Below are positions 1 through 7,089 of a stretch of DNA of 8,018 nt, one piece after another. The stretch comes from Blastocatellia bacterium. GTDB taxonomy: Bacteria; Acidobacteriota; Blastocatellia; Pyrinomonadales; Pyrinomonadaceae. The number at the start of each line of letters is the position of its first letter. Within the stretch, counting starts at the first letter, position 1. The translations under genes and the position numbers were made by a program. The DNA lies in contig JACDAK010000032.1 of NCBI GenBank assembly GCA_013695495.1, positions 1-8,018 on the forward strand, given 5' to 3'. A model generated the notes under the pieces. That model worked only from the letters and a program-made list of their open reading frames with translations, searched no databases and had not been told where the DNA came from.

Positions 1-3000
1 ATCATACATTGCATCGGCGAGTTGATAGAGCCGATGGCGACATGCTGTTCTTTGAGGAACGGCTTAAGTGTAGAGTGGCGGGCCTCGCGGACGCCGTTCA
101 TCATCCGGTCAGAGCCGATGGCGATGATCCGATCTATCTCACCAAGGCTGACGGTCTGCTCGCCGAGTTTGCCCTCTGCGTATGCGACCATCGCCTGGAC
201 GATATTGCCTCGGAAATGTGCGTCGTGAGGGCGGTCGGGCACGATCTCGTTGCCGGCGTCGGTCGCCCAGATTATTTGATCGGTGGCATTCTCGATCTCT
301 TCGCGTTTGAAAAGGTCCGCGCCGTTCCGATAGCCGGCAAAATAAATGACCTTGTTGAGATTGTCACGGAGCGCCCGTGCAATGGAAAAAAGCACGGCGT
401 TACCAAGCCCGCCGCCGGCGAGCAGTACGGTCTCGTTCTGCGGGATCTCGGTCGGCGTCCCGGTGGGCCCCATTACCAAAACTTCCTCGCCCTCTTTAAG
501 AAGCGAGCAGAGCCGCGATGATGTTCCCATTTCGAGGACGATCATCGAAAGGAGTCCTGCTTCTTCATCGACCCATGCGCCCGTAAGAGCAAGCCCTTCC
601 ATTACAAGACGGGTGCCCTGGACGACCGGCGCGGATGTTTCGAAATTCTGCAGCCGGTAGAATTGGCCCGGTCGGAATTTGCGAGCCTGCAGGGGTGCCT
701 TGACGATCACATCCACAATCGTCGGCGTGAGACGGATGACCTTGACGACATACGCTCGCAGTTGTTCATCGAGCGTCGCGACAAGGTTGTCGAAGATCGC
801 GTCTTTCTCGCTCTGCGAAAGCGTTCCGCGTTCCGCGATCTCGGGTGCGAAGAGTTCGACGACCCGCTGATAGCCATGTTTGGCGGACGCCATAGCTTTA
901 ACGACGTTCCCTGCGTACTTGGGATGGTTGTCGCCGTAGTACGAGATGAACTTGCCTCCATTAGTGTAAGACGTAAAAAAGCCGGTCTCTCCTTTTTCAG
1001 CTTCTGCGATCTCGAATTTGCCATCTTCGCGAACGACTTTGAATGGCTTGAAGAACTGCCGCCAGTCGTCGAGTTCGAAGGTGCCAGGTTTTTCCTTTTC
1101 GTAGATAACGTTCGGCGACGTGCCGGCTGCGACGCATACGGTTCTCGCGGGAAACTCGTGCATCTCACCCGTATGCTCAAATTTGCCGCTTTCTGGGTTG
1201 TGGTTGAGGCGTTCAAACACGATCCCCTCAACTGCGCCGAATTCATCCGGCACCGCTTCGTTCGGGTTCATACACTCGACGATATTAATGCCCTCTTCGA
1301 GCGCCTTCTGCACCTCTTCGTGGTTGAGCCGGTAAGCGGGCGAATCCTGCAGCCGTTTTCGATAAACGAGCGACACGCCGCCCCATGATCGGACGAGAGA
1401 GACTAGGTCGGGTGTCTCACCGGCTACTTCCGCACGCTGTCGCTCAGCTCGGACGTGACGTCCGTGATCGAGAAACTCGAGCATCATCGCGCGCTCTTCG
1501 TCATCGAACTTTGCCAAAGTCGCTTCCTCGCCAAATTCGTCAATCACGTCCTCGTATTTATCGAGCATCTTCTCGACCTGCACAGGGTAATATGCAAAGA
1601 GCTCCGTTGCGGTGTCGACGCCCGTTAGGCCTCCGCCAATGACGACGGCGGGAAGCCGAACCTGCAGATTTGAAAGCGTATCCTTCTTGAAGGCTCCGGT
1701 TAGCTGTAGAGACATGAGGAAGTCCGATGCCTGACGTATGCCGCGGATGAGATTGTTCTTCATCGGAACGATTGTCGGTCGTCCAGCTCCGGTGGCGATG
1801 GCGATGTGGTCAAAGCCGAAATCCCACGCGTCCTCGATCGTCAGAGTACCGCCAAAACGCACTCCGCCGTACGCTCGAAATCGCTTTCGGCGCGAGAGCA
1901 TCAGCTGGATCATGGTGAGAAAATTCTTATCCCATCGGACGGTGATCCCGTATTCGGAAACGCCGCCAAAACCGGACAGGATCCGCTCATCAAGCTGTTC
2001 AGTTATCTCCGTGATGTCCTTGATAGGTTTCGGACACTTTGTACCGTAGCGGCCCGTCCATTCCTCGGGCAAGGGTTCGATCTTCAAACCGTCGATGCCG
2101 ATCACGCCGAACCCTTCGTTAAGCAGATATTGCGACAGCGTATAACCAGCGGGACCGAGCCCGACAACCATCACATTTTTACCGTTATAAGGCAGCATGT
2201 ACGGCCGCTTCGCGTTCAGCGGGTTCCAGCGGGTTAGAAGGTGATAGATCTCAAATCCGTAAGGGAGTTTCAGGACGTCTGTAAGGGTCGCGGTCTCAAC
2301 GAGCGGGATGTTTACGGGCTCTTGTTTCTGGAAGATGCAGCCCTTCATGCAGTCGTTACAGATGCGATGGCCGGTGCCGGCACACATCGGATTATCGATC
2401 GCAACCAGGGCGAGCGAGCCGATCGGATCACCCTGCCCCTTGAGCAGGTGCATTTCTGAGATCTTTTCGTCGAGCGGACAGCCTTCTGTCGCAATGCCGA
2501 GCGGGTTGCGTTTCGCGGTGCCGTCCGGTTCGCGGAGTCCCGTTGAGCAGGCGTCCTTAGACCGCTCATGGCAGATCATGCAGTAGTCGATCTCGTAAAG
2601 CGAGTCGCGCATTTTGCCGCGATCGTCTGTGAGCTTGAAGCCTACGCGCCGGCGAATGTCTTCGTCGCGCCCGCGCATAATGTTGGGAAGTTCAGCTGAA
2701 GGCCTTATCAGCTGTACGAGGTTCTGATAATCCAGAGCGTGGGGTGTTTTGAAAGCTTTCCAACGTTTCTCTTTCTTATAAAATTCGATCGCTGACCACG
2801 CTTCTACTATCCCAAGCGCAGCCTTCACCGGTAGAAGATCGCCCTGAGCATCGCTACGTAGAATGAAGTCACTGAACGTCTTGCCCACGGGTTTGTCCTT
2901 CAGTTTGTCGAATGCCCTCTGGATATGCGCTACGGTCGCCGCCGCATCCGCGTTCGGAGCGTCGCCGTTTTTCGAGAGCGTTTCCTCGGCATCTATAAGC

Positions 3001-3503
3001 CTCGATGCCATGCTCGCGATCGCCAGTTCATCATCGAAGACCAGCGTCTCGTCAAATCCGTGGTGCCAGAGATCGCGCATTGCCGAGTTGATCTCAACAC
3101 CGTTCAACTCCGCCGCTGCCTCAGGTTTGTAGGTTTTTGCAGCCCGCCGCTGAACAAAGAATTTATACTTCCAGATCGGGTCTTGCTGCAGTATTAGGCG
3201 TTCCATCTCGCTGCGTTCTGATGTGATACCAAAAAGCCGAGCTATGAAGTCTGAAAGGTAGGGAGCTGCGTCTGTTAAGATCTGCGATTCGACACGCTTT
3301 TCGAATCCTTGCCCATGCGACGCGATATACTGCGAAAGTGCATCAAAAAGTGCGGGTTCGCGCTCTGCTACCTCTTCGTAAAACTTCTCGGCAAGCGCTT
3401 TTAGCTTTTCAGCATCAAAGAGGTCGGAATAAGAGAAACCGTCGATGCCGAGCTGAAAATCGTAGTCCGTTTCGGACCGTTCTTTTTCGGAGATCCCAAT
3501 CAT
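1..3503 (-). CDS. Large multidomain Fe-S flavoprotein, GltD/NfnB-like module fused to PyrK/NfnA-like module (C-terminus outside window)
   Basis: Reading the minus strand from ATG at 3503 gives 1167 residues without a stop, running off the left edge. Residues 1-307 are mostly helical and charged, with no motif I recognise. Two cysteine groups follow: C308-x2-C311-x7-C319 with C342, and C374-x7-C382-x2-C385-x3-C389, enough for two [4Fe-4S] clusters. A first Rossmann motif GLGPAG (448-453) should bind FAD, as in the glutamate synthase small subunit (GltD) family. A second, GGGLTG (623-628), should bind NAD(P)H. R944-PGQFY and AGGGLGN (1029-1035) mark a ferredoxin-reductase-like FAD and NAD module as in PyrK/NfnA. 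The last visible residues, SPMQCM, look like the start of the C-terminal iron-sulfur cysteine motif of that family. The start is supported by GGAG five bases upstream; no other in-frame start lies near. Probably a cytoplasmic NAD(P)H oxidoreductase. Substrate and acceptor are unknown; bifurcation is a hypothesis. Confidence 0.88.
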   Translation of the reverse strand, partial: MIGISEKERSETDYDFQLGIDGFSYSDLFDAEKLKALAEKFYEEVAEREPALFDALSQYIASHGQGFEKRVESQILTDAAPYLSDFIARLFGITSERSEMERLILQQDPIWKYKFFVQRRAAKTYKPEAAAELNGVEINSAMRDLWHHGFDETLVFDDELAIASMASRLIDAEETLSKNGDAPNADAAATVAHIQRAFDKLKDKPVGKTFSDFILRSDAQGDLLPVKAALGIVEAWSAIEFYKKEKRWKAFKTPHALDYQNLVQLIRPSAELPNIMRGRDEDIRRRVGFKLTDDRGKMRDSLYEIDYCMICHERSKDACSTGLREPDGTAKRNPLGIATEGCPLDEKISEMHLLKGQGDPIGSLALVAIDNPMCAGTGHRICNDCMKGCIFQKQEPVNIPLVETATLTDVLKLPYGFEIYHLLTRWNPLNAKRPYMLPYNGKNVMVVGLGPAGYTLSQYLLNEGFGVIGIDGLKIEPLPEEWTGRYGTKCPKPIKDITEITEQLDERILSGFGGVSEYGITVRWDKNFLTMIQLMLSRRKRFRAYGGVRFGGTLTIEDAWDFGFDHIAIATGAGRPTIVPMKNNLIRGIRQASDFLMSLQLTGAFKKDTLSNLQVRLPAVVIGGGLTGVDTATELFAYYPVQVEKMLDKYEDVIDEFGEEATLAKFDDEERAMMLEFLDHGRHVRAERQRAEVAGETPDLVSLVRSWGGVSLVYRKRLQDSPAYRLNHEEVQKALEEGINIVECMNPNEAVPDEFGAVEGIVFERLNHNPESGKFEHTGEMHEFPARTVCVAAGTSPNVIYEKEKPGTFELDDWRQFFKPFKVVREDGKFEIAEAEKGETGFFTSYTNGGKFISYYGDNHPKYAGNVVKAMASAKHGYQRVVELFAPEIAERGTLSQSEKDAIFDNLVATLDEQLRAYVVKVIRLTPTIVDVIVKAPLQARKFRPGQFYRLQNFETSAPVVQGTRLVMEGLALTGAWVDEEAGLLSMIVLEMGTSSRLCSLLKEGEEVLVMGPTGTPTEIPQNETVLLAGGGLGNAVLFSIARALRDNLNKVIYFAGYRNGADLFKREEIENATDQIIWATDAGNEIVPDRPHDAHFRGNIVQAMVAYAEGKLGEQTVSLGEIDRIIAIGSDRMMNGVREARHSTLKPFLKEQHVAIGSINSPMQCM

Positions 3504-3508
3504 ATCTA

Positions 3509-3512
3509 CTCC
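3509..3512 (-). promoter_or_regulatory. Shine-Dalgarno site of the large flavoprotein gene
   Basis: GGAG on the minus strand, five bases before the ATG at 3503. This is the only good ribosome binding site near the start. The in-frame codons just upstream contain no ATG, GTG or TTG, so it fixes the start choice. Confidence 0.6.
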
Positions 3513-3546
3513 ACTATGGATAAAACCAGCGAGACGGCAAACTTAA

Positions 3547-3576
3547 AATATATCATTTTGACGCGGAGCCGAACAA
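3547..3576 (-). promoter_or_regulatory. Candidate sigma70-type promoter of the flavoprotein gene
   Basis: On the minus strand, TATATT (3552 to 3547) fits a -10 box. TTGTTC (3576 to 3571) is a half-matching -35 box with an 18-base spacer. Transcription would start near 3540, giving a leader of about 37 bases. The -35 box lies inside an inverted repeat (3569-3597), so binding of a regulator there could block it. The assignment rests on consensus similarity only, in an AT-rich stretch where chance matches are common. Confidence 0.3.
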
Positions 3577-3597
3577 AGGCACAGGCTTTTGGTTCGG
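3569..3597. repeat. Inverted repeat in the divergent intergenic region, possible operator or hairpin
   Basis: CCGAAC (3569-3574) is the exact reverse complement of GTTCGG (3592-3597). AAAG (3575-3578) pairs with CTTT (3586-3589) just inside, leaving a two-base bulge (3590-3591) and a seven-base loop (3579-3585). A second small repeat, GTTCG/CGAAC (3592-3603), and the perfect palindrome AACGCGTT (3601-3608) overlap or abut it. Position between two divergent genes and overlap with a candidate -35 box favour a regulatory site over a terminator. No binding protein can be named. Confidence 0.35.
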
Positions 3598-3652
3598 TCG
3601 AACGCGTTACGAATTTATCAGAAAATCATATGTATTAAGCTTCTAATTGTGG

Positions 3653-3658
3653 TATAAA
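3653..3658 (+). promoter_or_regulatory. Candidate -10 box upstream of the Wzc gene
   Basis: TATAAA matches five of six bases of the sigma70 -10 consensus and lies 25 bases before the ATG at 3684. No convincing -35 box sits 16-18 bases upstream. If used, it would give a very short leader of about 20 bases. It could depend on an activator or an alternative sigma factor, or be a chance match. Confidence 0.22.
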
Positions 3659-3683
3659 ACAGTTTTAGCCTTTACCTAGCAGT

Positions 3684-6191
3684 ATGGAACAAGATCAGCG
3701 TTTGACCCCGCTCCCCCGCTCCGGCGGCGAGCTGAAGACCGGACCCACCGAGTACCCCGTAGGGTATACGGGGATGTACGATGACGAGATATCCGAAGGA
3801 AGTCGCTCCATCAGACATTACGCCAATGTCGTGGTTAAGCGGCTTCCGATGATTCTCGCTCTTACGTTGATCGTGACCACGATGGCGGCGTTCTATATGT
3901 TTCGCCAGCCATCTGTCTATTCTGCGAGCACCCAAATGATCATTGAACCGCGACGGCCGAAGGTTACGTCGAGAGATTCGATCAATATCAACTTTGGGAA
4001 CGATGCCAACTATTACAACACCCAGCTCCAACTTCTTACCAACCCTGATTTGATGCGAAAAGTTGTGCTGCGGACCGGACTTTATCGCCAAGCAAATCTC
4101 GGCGGCTCAGGCGATGGGTTTATGTCTTCTCTGACGTCGCTTTTCTCCCGTGGGGGCGAGGACGCCGACCCTGCCAATACGCTGCCGATAGTGTCGAGCG
4201 TAGAGCAGGCGCAGACTTCGCTTGATATGCTAACCCCCGAAGAGCAGGCGCGGGTCAACTCGTATACAGGGGCGTTAGCTAGCCGATTGAGTGTAAACCA
4301 ACGCGAGCGGACGAACATCGTGATGATCACCGCGAGTCACACCAATCCGCAGATAGCCGCCGTGGTGGCTGATAAGGTCGCTGAGGTTTTCAAGGAGGAG
4401 GATGCGGAACGCGAGACGCAGGGTGCGAAACAGGCGGCCGACGATCTTGCCAGGTCGATTGAGGAGCTTCAGGTTACTATCCGCGATCAGGAAGCACAGC
4501 TGATAGAAGAAATGCGTGCATCCGGGCTTCCGCTGCAGGATAAGGGGCAGGATCTTGCAGCAGGGCGCCTGGCATCTATGAGCGAAACGTGGCTTCGCGC
4601 GATGGAAGCTCGACGGCAACTGGAAGGCCGATATAACGCGGCTGTTGCTGCGAGCAGAAAAGGCGAAGGAATGAACATTCCCGACCTTTACGAAAACAAG
4701 ATATTCCAGGACACAATGCGGCTCAACACCGAACGCAAGGCGAAGCTGCAGGACCAGATCCGTGATATCGAAAAGCAGATACAAGAGGCAGACGCCGAAA
4801 AGCGTTCGCTGGCTGTAAAATATACCGACGAGCATCCGCAAATCAAGGCACTGAACGCACGGATCGACTCTCTTTCATCTACCAAAAGTAAAACCGAAAA
4901 CGACGTTTCTCAGATAATAGACCGCGACCAGCGCCGGATAGAGCAAGACGCGGTCGGCGGTGCGCTGGTTTCGCTTCGTTCGCAGCTCGAGTCGAAACGG
5001 CGCGAAGAGGCACAGGCCCTTACGACCTACGAGAGGGAAGCCGCACTTGCAAACGTTCAAGGGCAGGCGCAAACGCGTCTGACGACGCTTCGCCGTGAGA
5101 TCGACACAAAACGAAATCTGCTCGATACATATACGCAGCGTCTGAAGGAGCAGGAACTCGCGATCGAGAGCGGGCGGCCGGACAATATAAAGATCGCCGC
5201 CAACGCGGTCGTGCCGAGCACGCCGACGGGTCCGAACAGAGGGCGCAATATTTTCGTCGCTTTCATGTTGTCGTTTGCGGCAGGTATCGGGCTGGCATTT
5301 CTGTTCGATTATATGGACGATTCGGTCAAGTCGTCAGAAGATATCAGCCGCCAACTCGGGCTTCCGACTCTTGCTCTCATTCCTCACCATCAGGGGGGCG
5401 ACCGCAAACGTCTGCGGCTTGCGGCTGGAAATGGTAACGGGAGTGGCGGAACTACGGGGCTCGTGACGTTGGAAGAGCGTCAGTCGCCAATGGCGGAAGC
5501 CTATCGTCACCTGCGAACGTCGCTACTTTTCTCGTCAGCCGGCAAGCCGCCGCAAACGATCTTGGTCACGTCGTCGCAGCCTTCCGAAGGAAAAACGACC
5601 ACGGCGATAAACACTGCCGTCACGCTCGCCCAATCAGACGCAGATGTGATCATTATAGATTGCGATCTGAGGCGGCCGCGTCTGCATAGCTATTTTGACC
5701 TCGAAAATAATCAGGGCCTGACCAATTACCTATCGGGCGAGCGGGATACCGCAAGCCTTATTAAAACTTGCCGCGACCTTCCGCGTTTAAAGGTGATCAC
5801 GAGCGGTCCGATCCCGCCGAACCCGGCGGAGTTGTTGAGTTCAAACGAGATGAAGAATTTGCTCCAATTCTTAAAGGGCAAATACCGGCATATCATTATC
5901 GATTCGCCGCCGGCGATCTCGTTCACGGACGCAGCTATCCTCTCAACGATTGTAGATGGTGTCGTGCTTGTAGCGATGGCAAATAAGAGCTCAATGCACC
6001 TTATGCGAAGGTTCAAGCAGCGGCTTGGAACGATCGGGGCGCGTATTTATGGCGTGGTTCTCAATGGTATTAAGGCGGGCTCCACGGAGTACGAATACTA
6101 TGGTGCCGGCTACTACGATTACTATAAGCGTGCGGAAGGCGACGAGACACCGATCGTAGAAGAAACTGCTTCGATACATCACACCAAATAG
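3684..6191 (+). CDS. wzc: Wzc-type polysaccharide co-polymerase with C-terminal tyrosine autokinase (BY-kinase)
   Basis: An 835-residue inner-membrane protein of the Wzz/Wzc family, which sets polysaccharide chain length and helps export. Order: a proline- and glycine-containing cytoplasmic N-terminus; membrane segment 55-73; a Wzz periplasmic domain including the TQLQLLTNPDLM stretch (113-124); long coiled coils (about 236-300 and 340-490); a proline-rich PSTPTGPNRG element; membrane segment 523-541; a glycine-rich linker (571-592); and the kinase. Kinase motifs are all present: E605-x2-R608-x2-R611 (oligomerisation), Walker A around SEGKTT (K637), Walker A' IDCDLRRP (D659, D661) and Walker B IIIDSPP (D740). 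Seven tyrosines in 803-814 form the autophosphorylation tail. A stop at 3666 excludes a start further upstream. ATG 3684 has no clear Shine-Dalgarno, while ATG 3774 (residue 31) has AGGG nine bases before it. It converges on rmlD with an 18-base gap. The symbol denotes the family; GumC or EpsB-like names could also be used. Confidence 0.93.
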   Translation: MEQDQRLTPLPRSGGELKTGPTEYPVGYTGMYDDEISEGSRSIRHYANVVVKRLPMILALTLIVTTMAAFYMFRQPSVYSASTQMIIEPRRPKVTSRDSININFGNDANYYNTQLQLLTNPDLMRKVVLRTGLYRQANLGGSGDGFMSSLTSLFSRGGEDADPANTLPIVSSVEQAQTSLDMLTPEEQARVNSYTGALASRLSVNQRERTNIVMITASHTNPQIAAVVADKVAEVFKEEDAERETQGAKQAADDLARSIEELQVTIRDQEAQLIEEMRASGLPLQDKGQDLAAGRLASMSETWLRAMEARRQLEGRYNAAVAASRKGEGMNIPDLYENKIFQDTMRLNTERKAKLQDQIRDIEKQIQEADAEKRSLAVKYTDEHPQIKALNARIDSLSSTKSKTENDVSQIIDRDQRRIEQDAVGGALVSLRSQLESKRREEAQALTTYEREAALANVQGQAQTRLTTLRREIDTKRNLLDTYTQRLKEQELAIESGRPDNIKIAANAVVPSTPTGPNRGRNIFVAFMLSFAAGIGLAFLFDYMDDSVKSSEDISRQLGLPTLALIPHHQGGDRKRLRLAAGNGNGSGGTTGLVTLEERQSPMAEAYRHLRTSLLFSSAGKPPQTILVTSSQPSEGKTTTAINTAVTLAQSDADVIIIDCDLRRPRLHSYFDLENNQGLTNYLSGERDTASLIKTCRDLPRLKVITSGPIPPNPAELLSSNEMKNLLQFLKGKYRHIIIDSPPAISFTDAAILSTIVDGVVLVAMANKSSMHLMRRFKQRLGTIGARIYGVVLNGIKAGSTEYEYYGAGYYDYYKRAEGDETPIVEETASIHHTK

Positions 6192-6209
6192 GAAACGAGC
6201 GGCGGCCTG

Positions 6210-7064
6210 TTACCCGGCTCTCACTATCTCGACAAAGCGTTCGACGGCTGATTCCCATTTCGGCATTGGATGAAGGCCGAGTTCGTCTTCGCGCATCGAT
6301 GCGAGCTTAGAGCTGCGCGGCCGCGGAGCAGGGCGGGCGAGTGAGGCGAATGTCACGGGCGTGACTAAGCTTTTATCGAATCGTCCTATTTCGCACACTC
6401 TCATTGCAAACTCGGAAAAGCTCGTTCCGCCGCCCGCGTTCGCGGCGTGTACGATGCCCGCACCGGGCGACGAGGCTAATTCCAGCATGCGTTGAGCAAG
6501 GTCCTTGGCGTAGGTGGGCGTCCCGAAGGCGTCCGAGATCACCTTGATCTGACGTCCATCTGCGAGTAGGAGGGGAATCATGCTGAGGAAATTCGTTCCG
6601 CCCGGACCAAATATCCAACCAGATCTCACAACGATGCAATCGGGATTTGCATTTAACGCAAGTGTTTCGCCTTCTACCTTTGAGCGGGCGTAAACACCGA
6701 GAGGATTCGGCGCGTCGGATTCTACGTAGTGATCGCTCTTCTCCCCGCCGAAGACGTAGTCCGTGGAAACCGTTATAAGTTTGGCACCCACCCGTAAGGC
6801 TGATTCTGCGAGATTCTTAACGCCTGTGGCGTTCGCTGCGAAACATCGTTCCTCATCGACTTCGGCACCGTCAACATCGGTGTAGGCTGCGCAATTGAGC
6901 ACAGCATCTGGCATGATCCGATCGAATGCGGCGTCAACAGCATCGGCGTCGGAAATGTCCAGGTCCGTTCGAGACAGGGCGAGCGTTTCGTGGCCATTCC
7001 GTCTGCAGGCTGCGATCACAGCACCTGCCAACATTCCGCCCGCCCCGGTGATAATAGTTCTCAT
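6210..7064 (-). CDS. rmlD: dTDP-4-dehydrorhamnose reductase
   Basis: A complete 284-residue protein of the extended short-chain dehydrogenase family. It carries out the last step of dTDP-L-rhamnose synthesis, reducing dTDP-4-keto-L-rhamnose with NAD(P)H in the cytoplasm. The N-terminus has the nucleotide-binding loop TGAGGMLAG (6-14), with alanine where many relatives have the third glycine. NCAAYTDVD (57-65) and STDYVFGG (100-107) are family signatures. The catalytic set is T101, Y125 and K129 in a Y-x3-K motif. WIFGPGGTNF and SDAFGTPTYA match the substrate side of the family. Length is normal (about 280-300). The gene begins 25 bases after the rmlB stop, so the two are surely co-transcribed. 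The only purine-rich site, AAAGGGG, lies just two bases before the ATG, unusually close. The next in-frame ATG (residue 11) would destroy the nucleotide loop, so 7064 is preferred. Confidence 0.95.
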   Translation of the reverse strand: MRTIITGAGGMLAGAVIAACRRNGHETLALSRTDLDISDADAVDAAFDRIMPDAVLNCAAYTDVDGAEVDEERCFAANATGVKNLAESALRVGAKLITVSTDYVFGGEKSDHYVESDAPNPLGVYARSKVEGETLALNANPDCIVVRSGWIFGPGGTNFLSMIPLLLADGRQIKVISDAFGTPTYAKDLAQRMLELASSPGAGIVHAANAGGGTSFSEFAMRVCEIGRFDKSLVTPVTFASLARPAPRPRSSKLASMREDELGLHPMPKWESAVERFVEIVRAG

Positions 7065-7089
7065 TTCCCCTTTCGCATTGATCGGGTAG

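Noticed and set aside
27..124. Direct repeat of 14 bases (agagccgatggcga) at 27-40 and 111-124
   Set aside because: Both copies encode the same short peptide (AIGS) within the flavoprotein's NAD domain, so it is a coding coincidence rather than a DNA element.
663..1388. 241-residue plus-strand ORF, and other plus-strand ORFs over 1-3500
   Set aside because: They lie antisense to a continuous minus-strand frame with clear flavoprotein motifs; their own translations show no family resemblance. High GC and codon bias make such shadows long.
3599..3612. LexA-type operator of the CGAAC-N4-GTTCG kind
   Set aside because: The half-sites here have the wrong order or spacing (GTTCG-GT-CGAAC and AACGCGTT), so the known LexA box is not matched.
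4275..4841. 188-residue minus-strand ORF inside the Wzc gene, with 3672-4091 minus as a similar case
   Set aside because: The plus strand encodes an intact Wzc with all expected domains; the minus-strand translations are cysteine- and arginine-rich noise.
6197..6220. GAGC...GCTC possible terminator hairpin between Wzc and rmlD
   Set aside because: The stem is only four base pairs before mismatches or a bulge, and no U-tract follows on either strand.
7061..7078. Five-codon mini-ORF (MRKGK) whose TGA overlaps the rmlD ATG
   Set aside because: Too short to judge; it may arise simply because the purine-rich ribosome binding region reads as AAG-GGG-AAA. Translational coupling is possible but unsupported.
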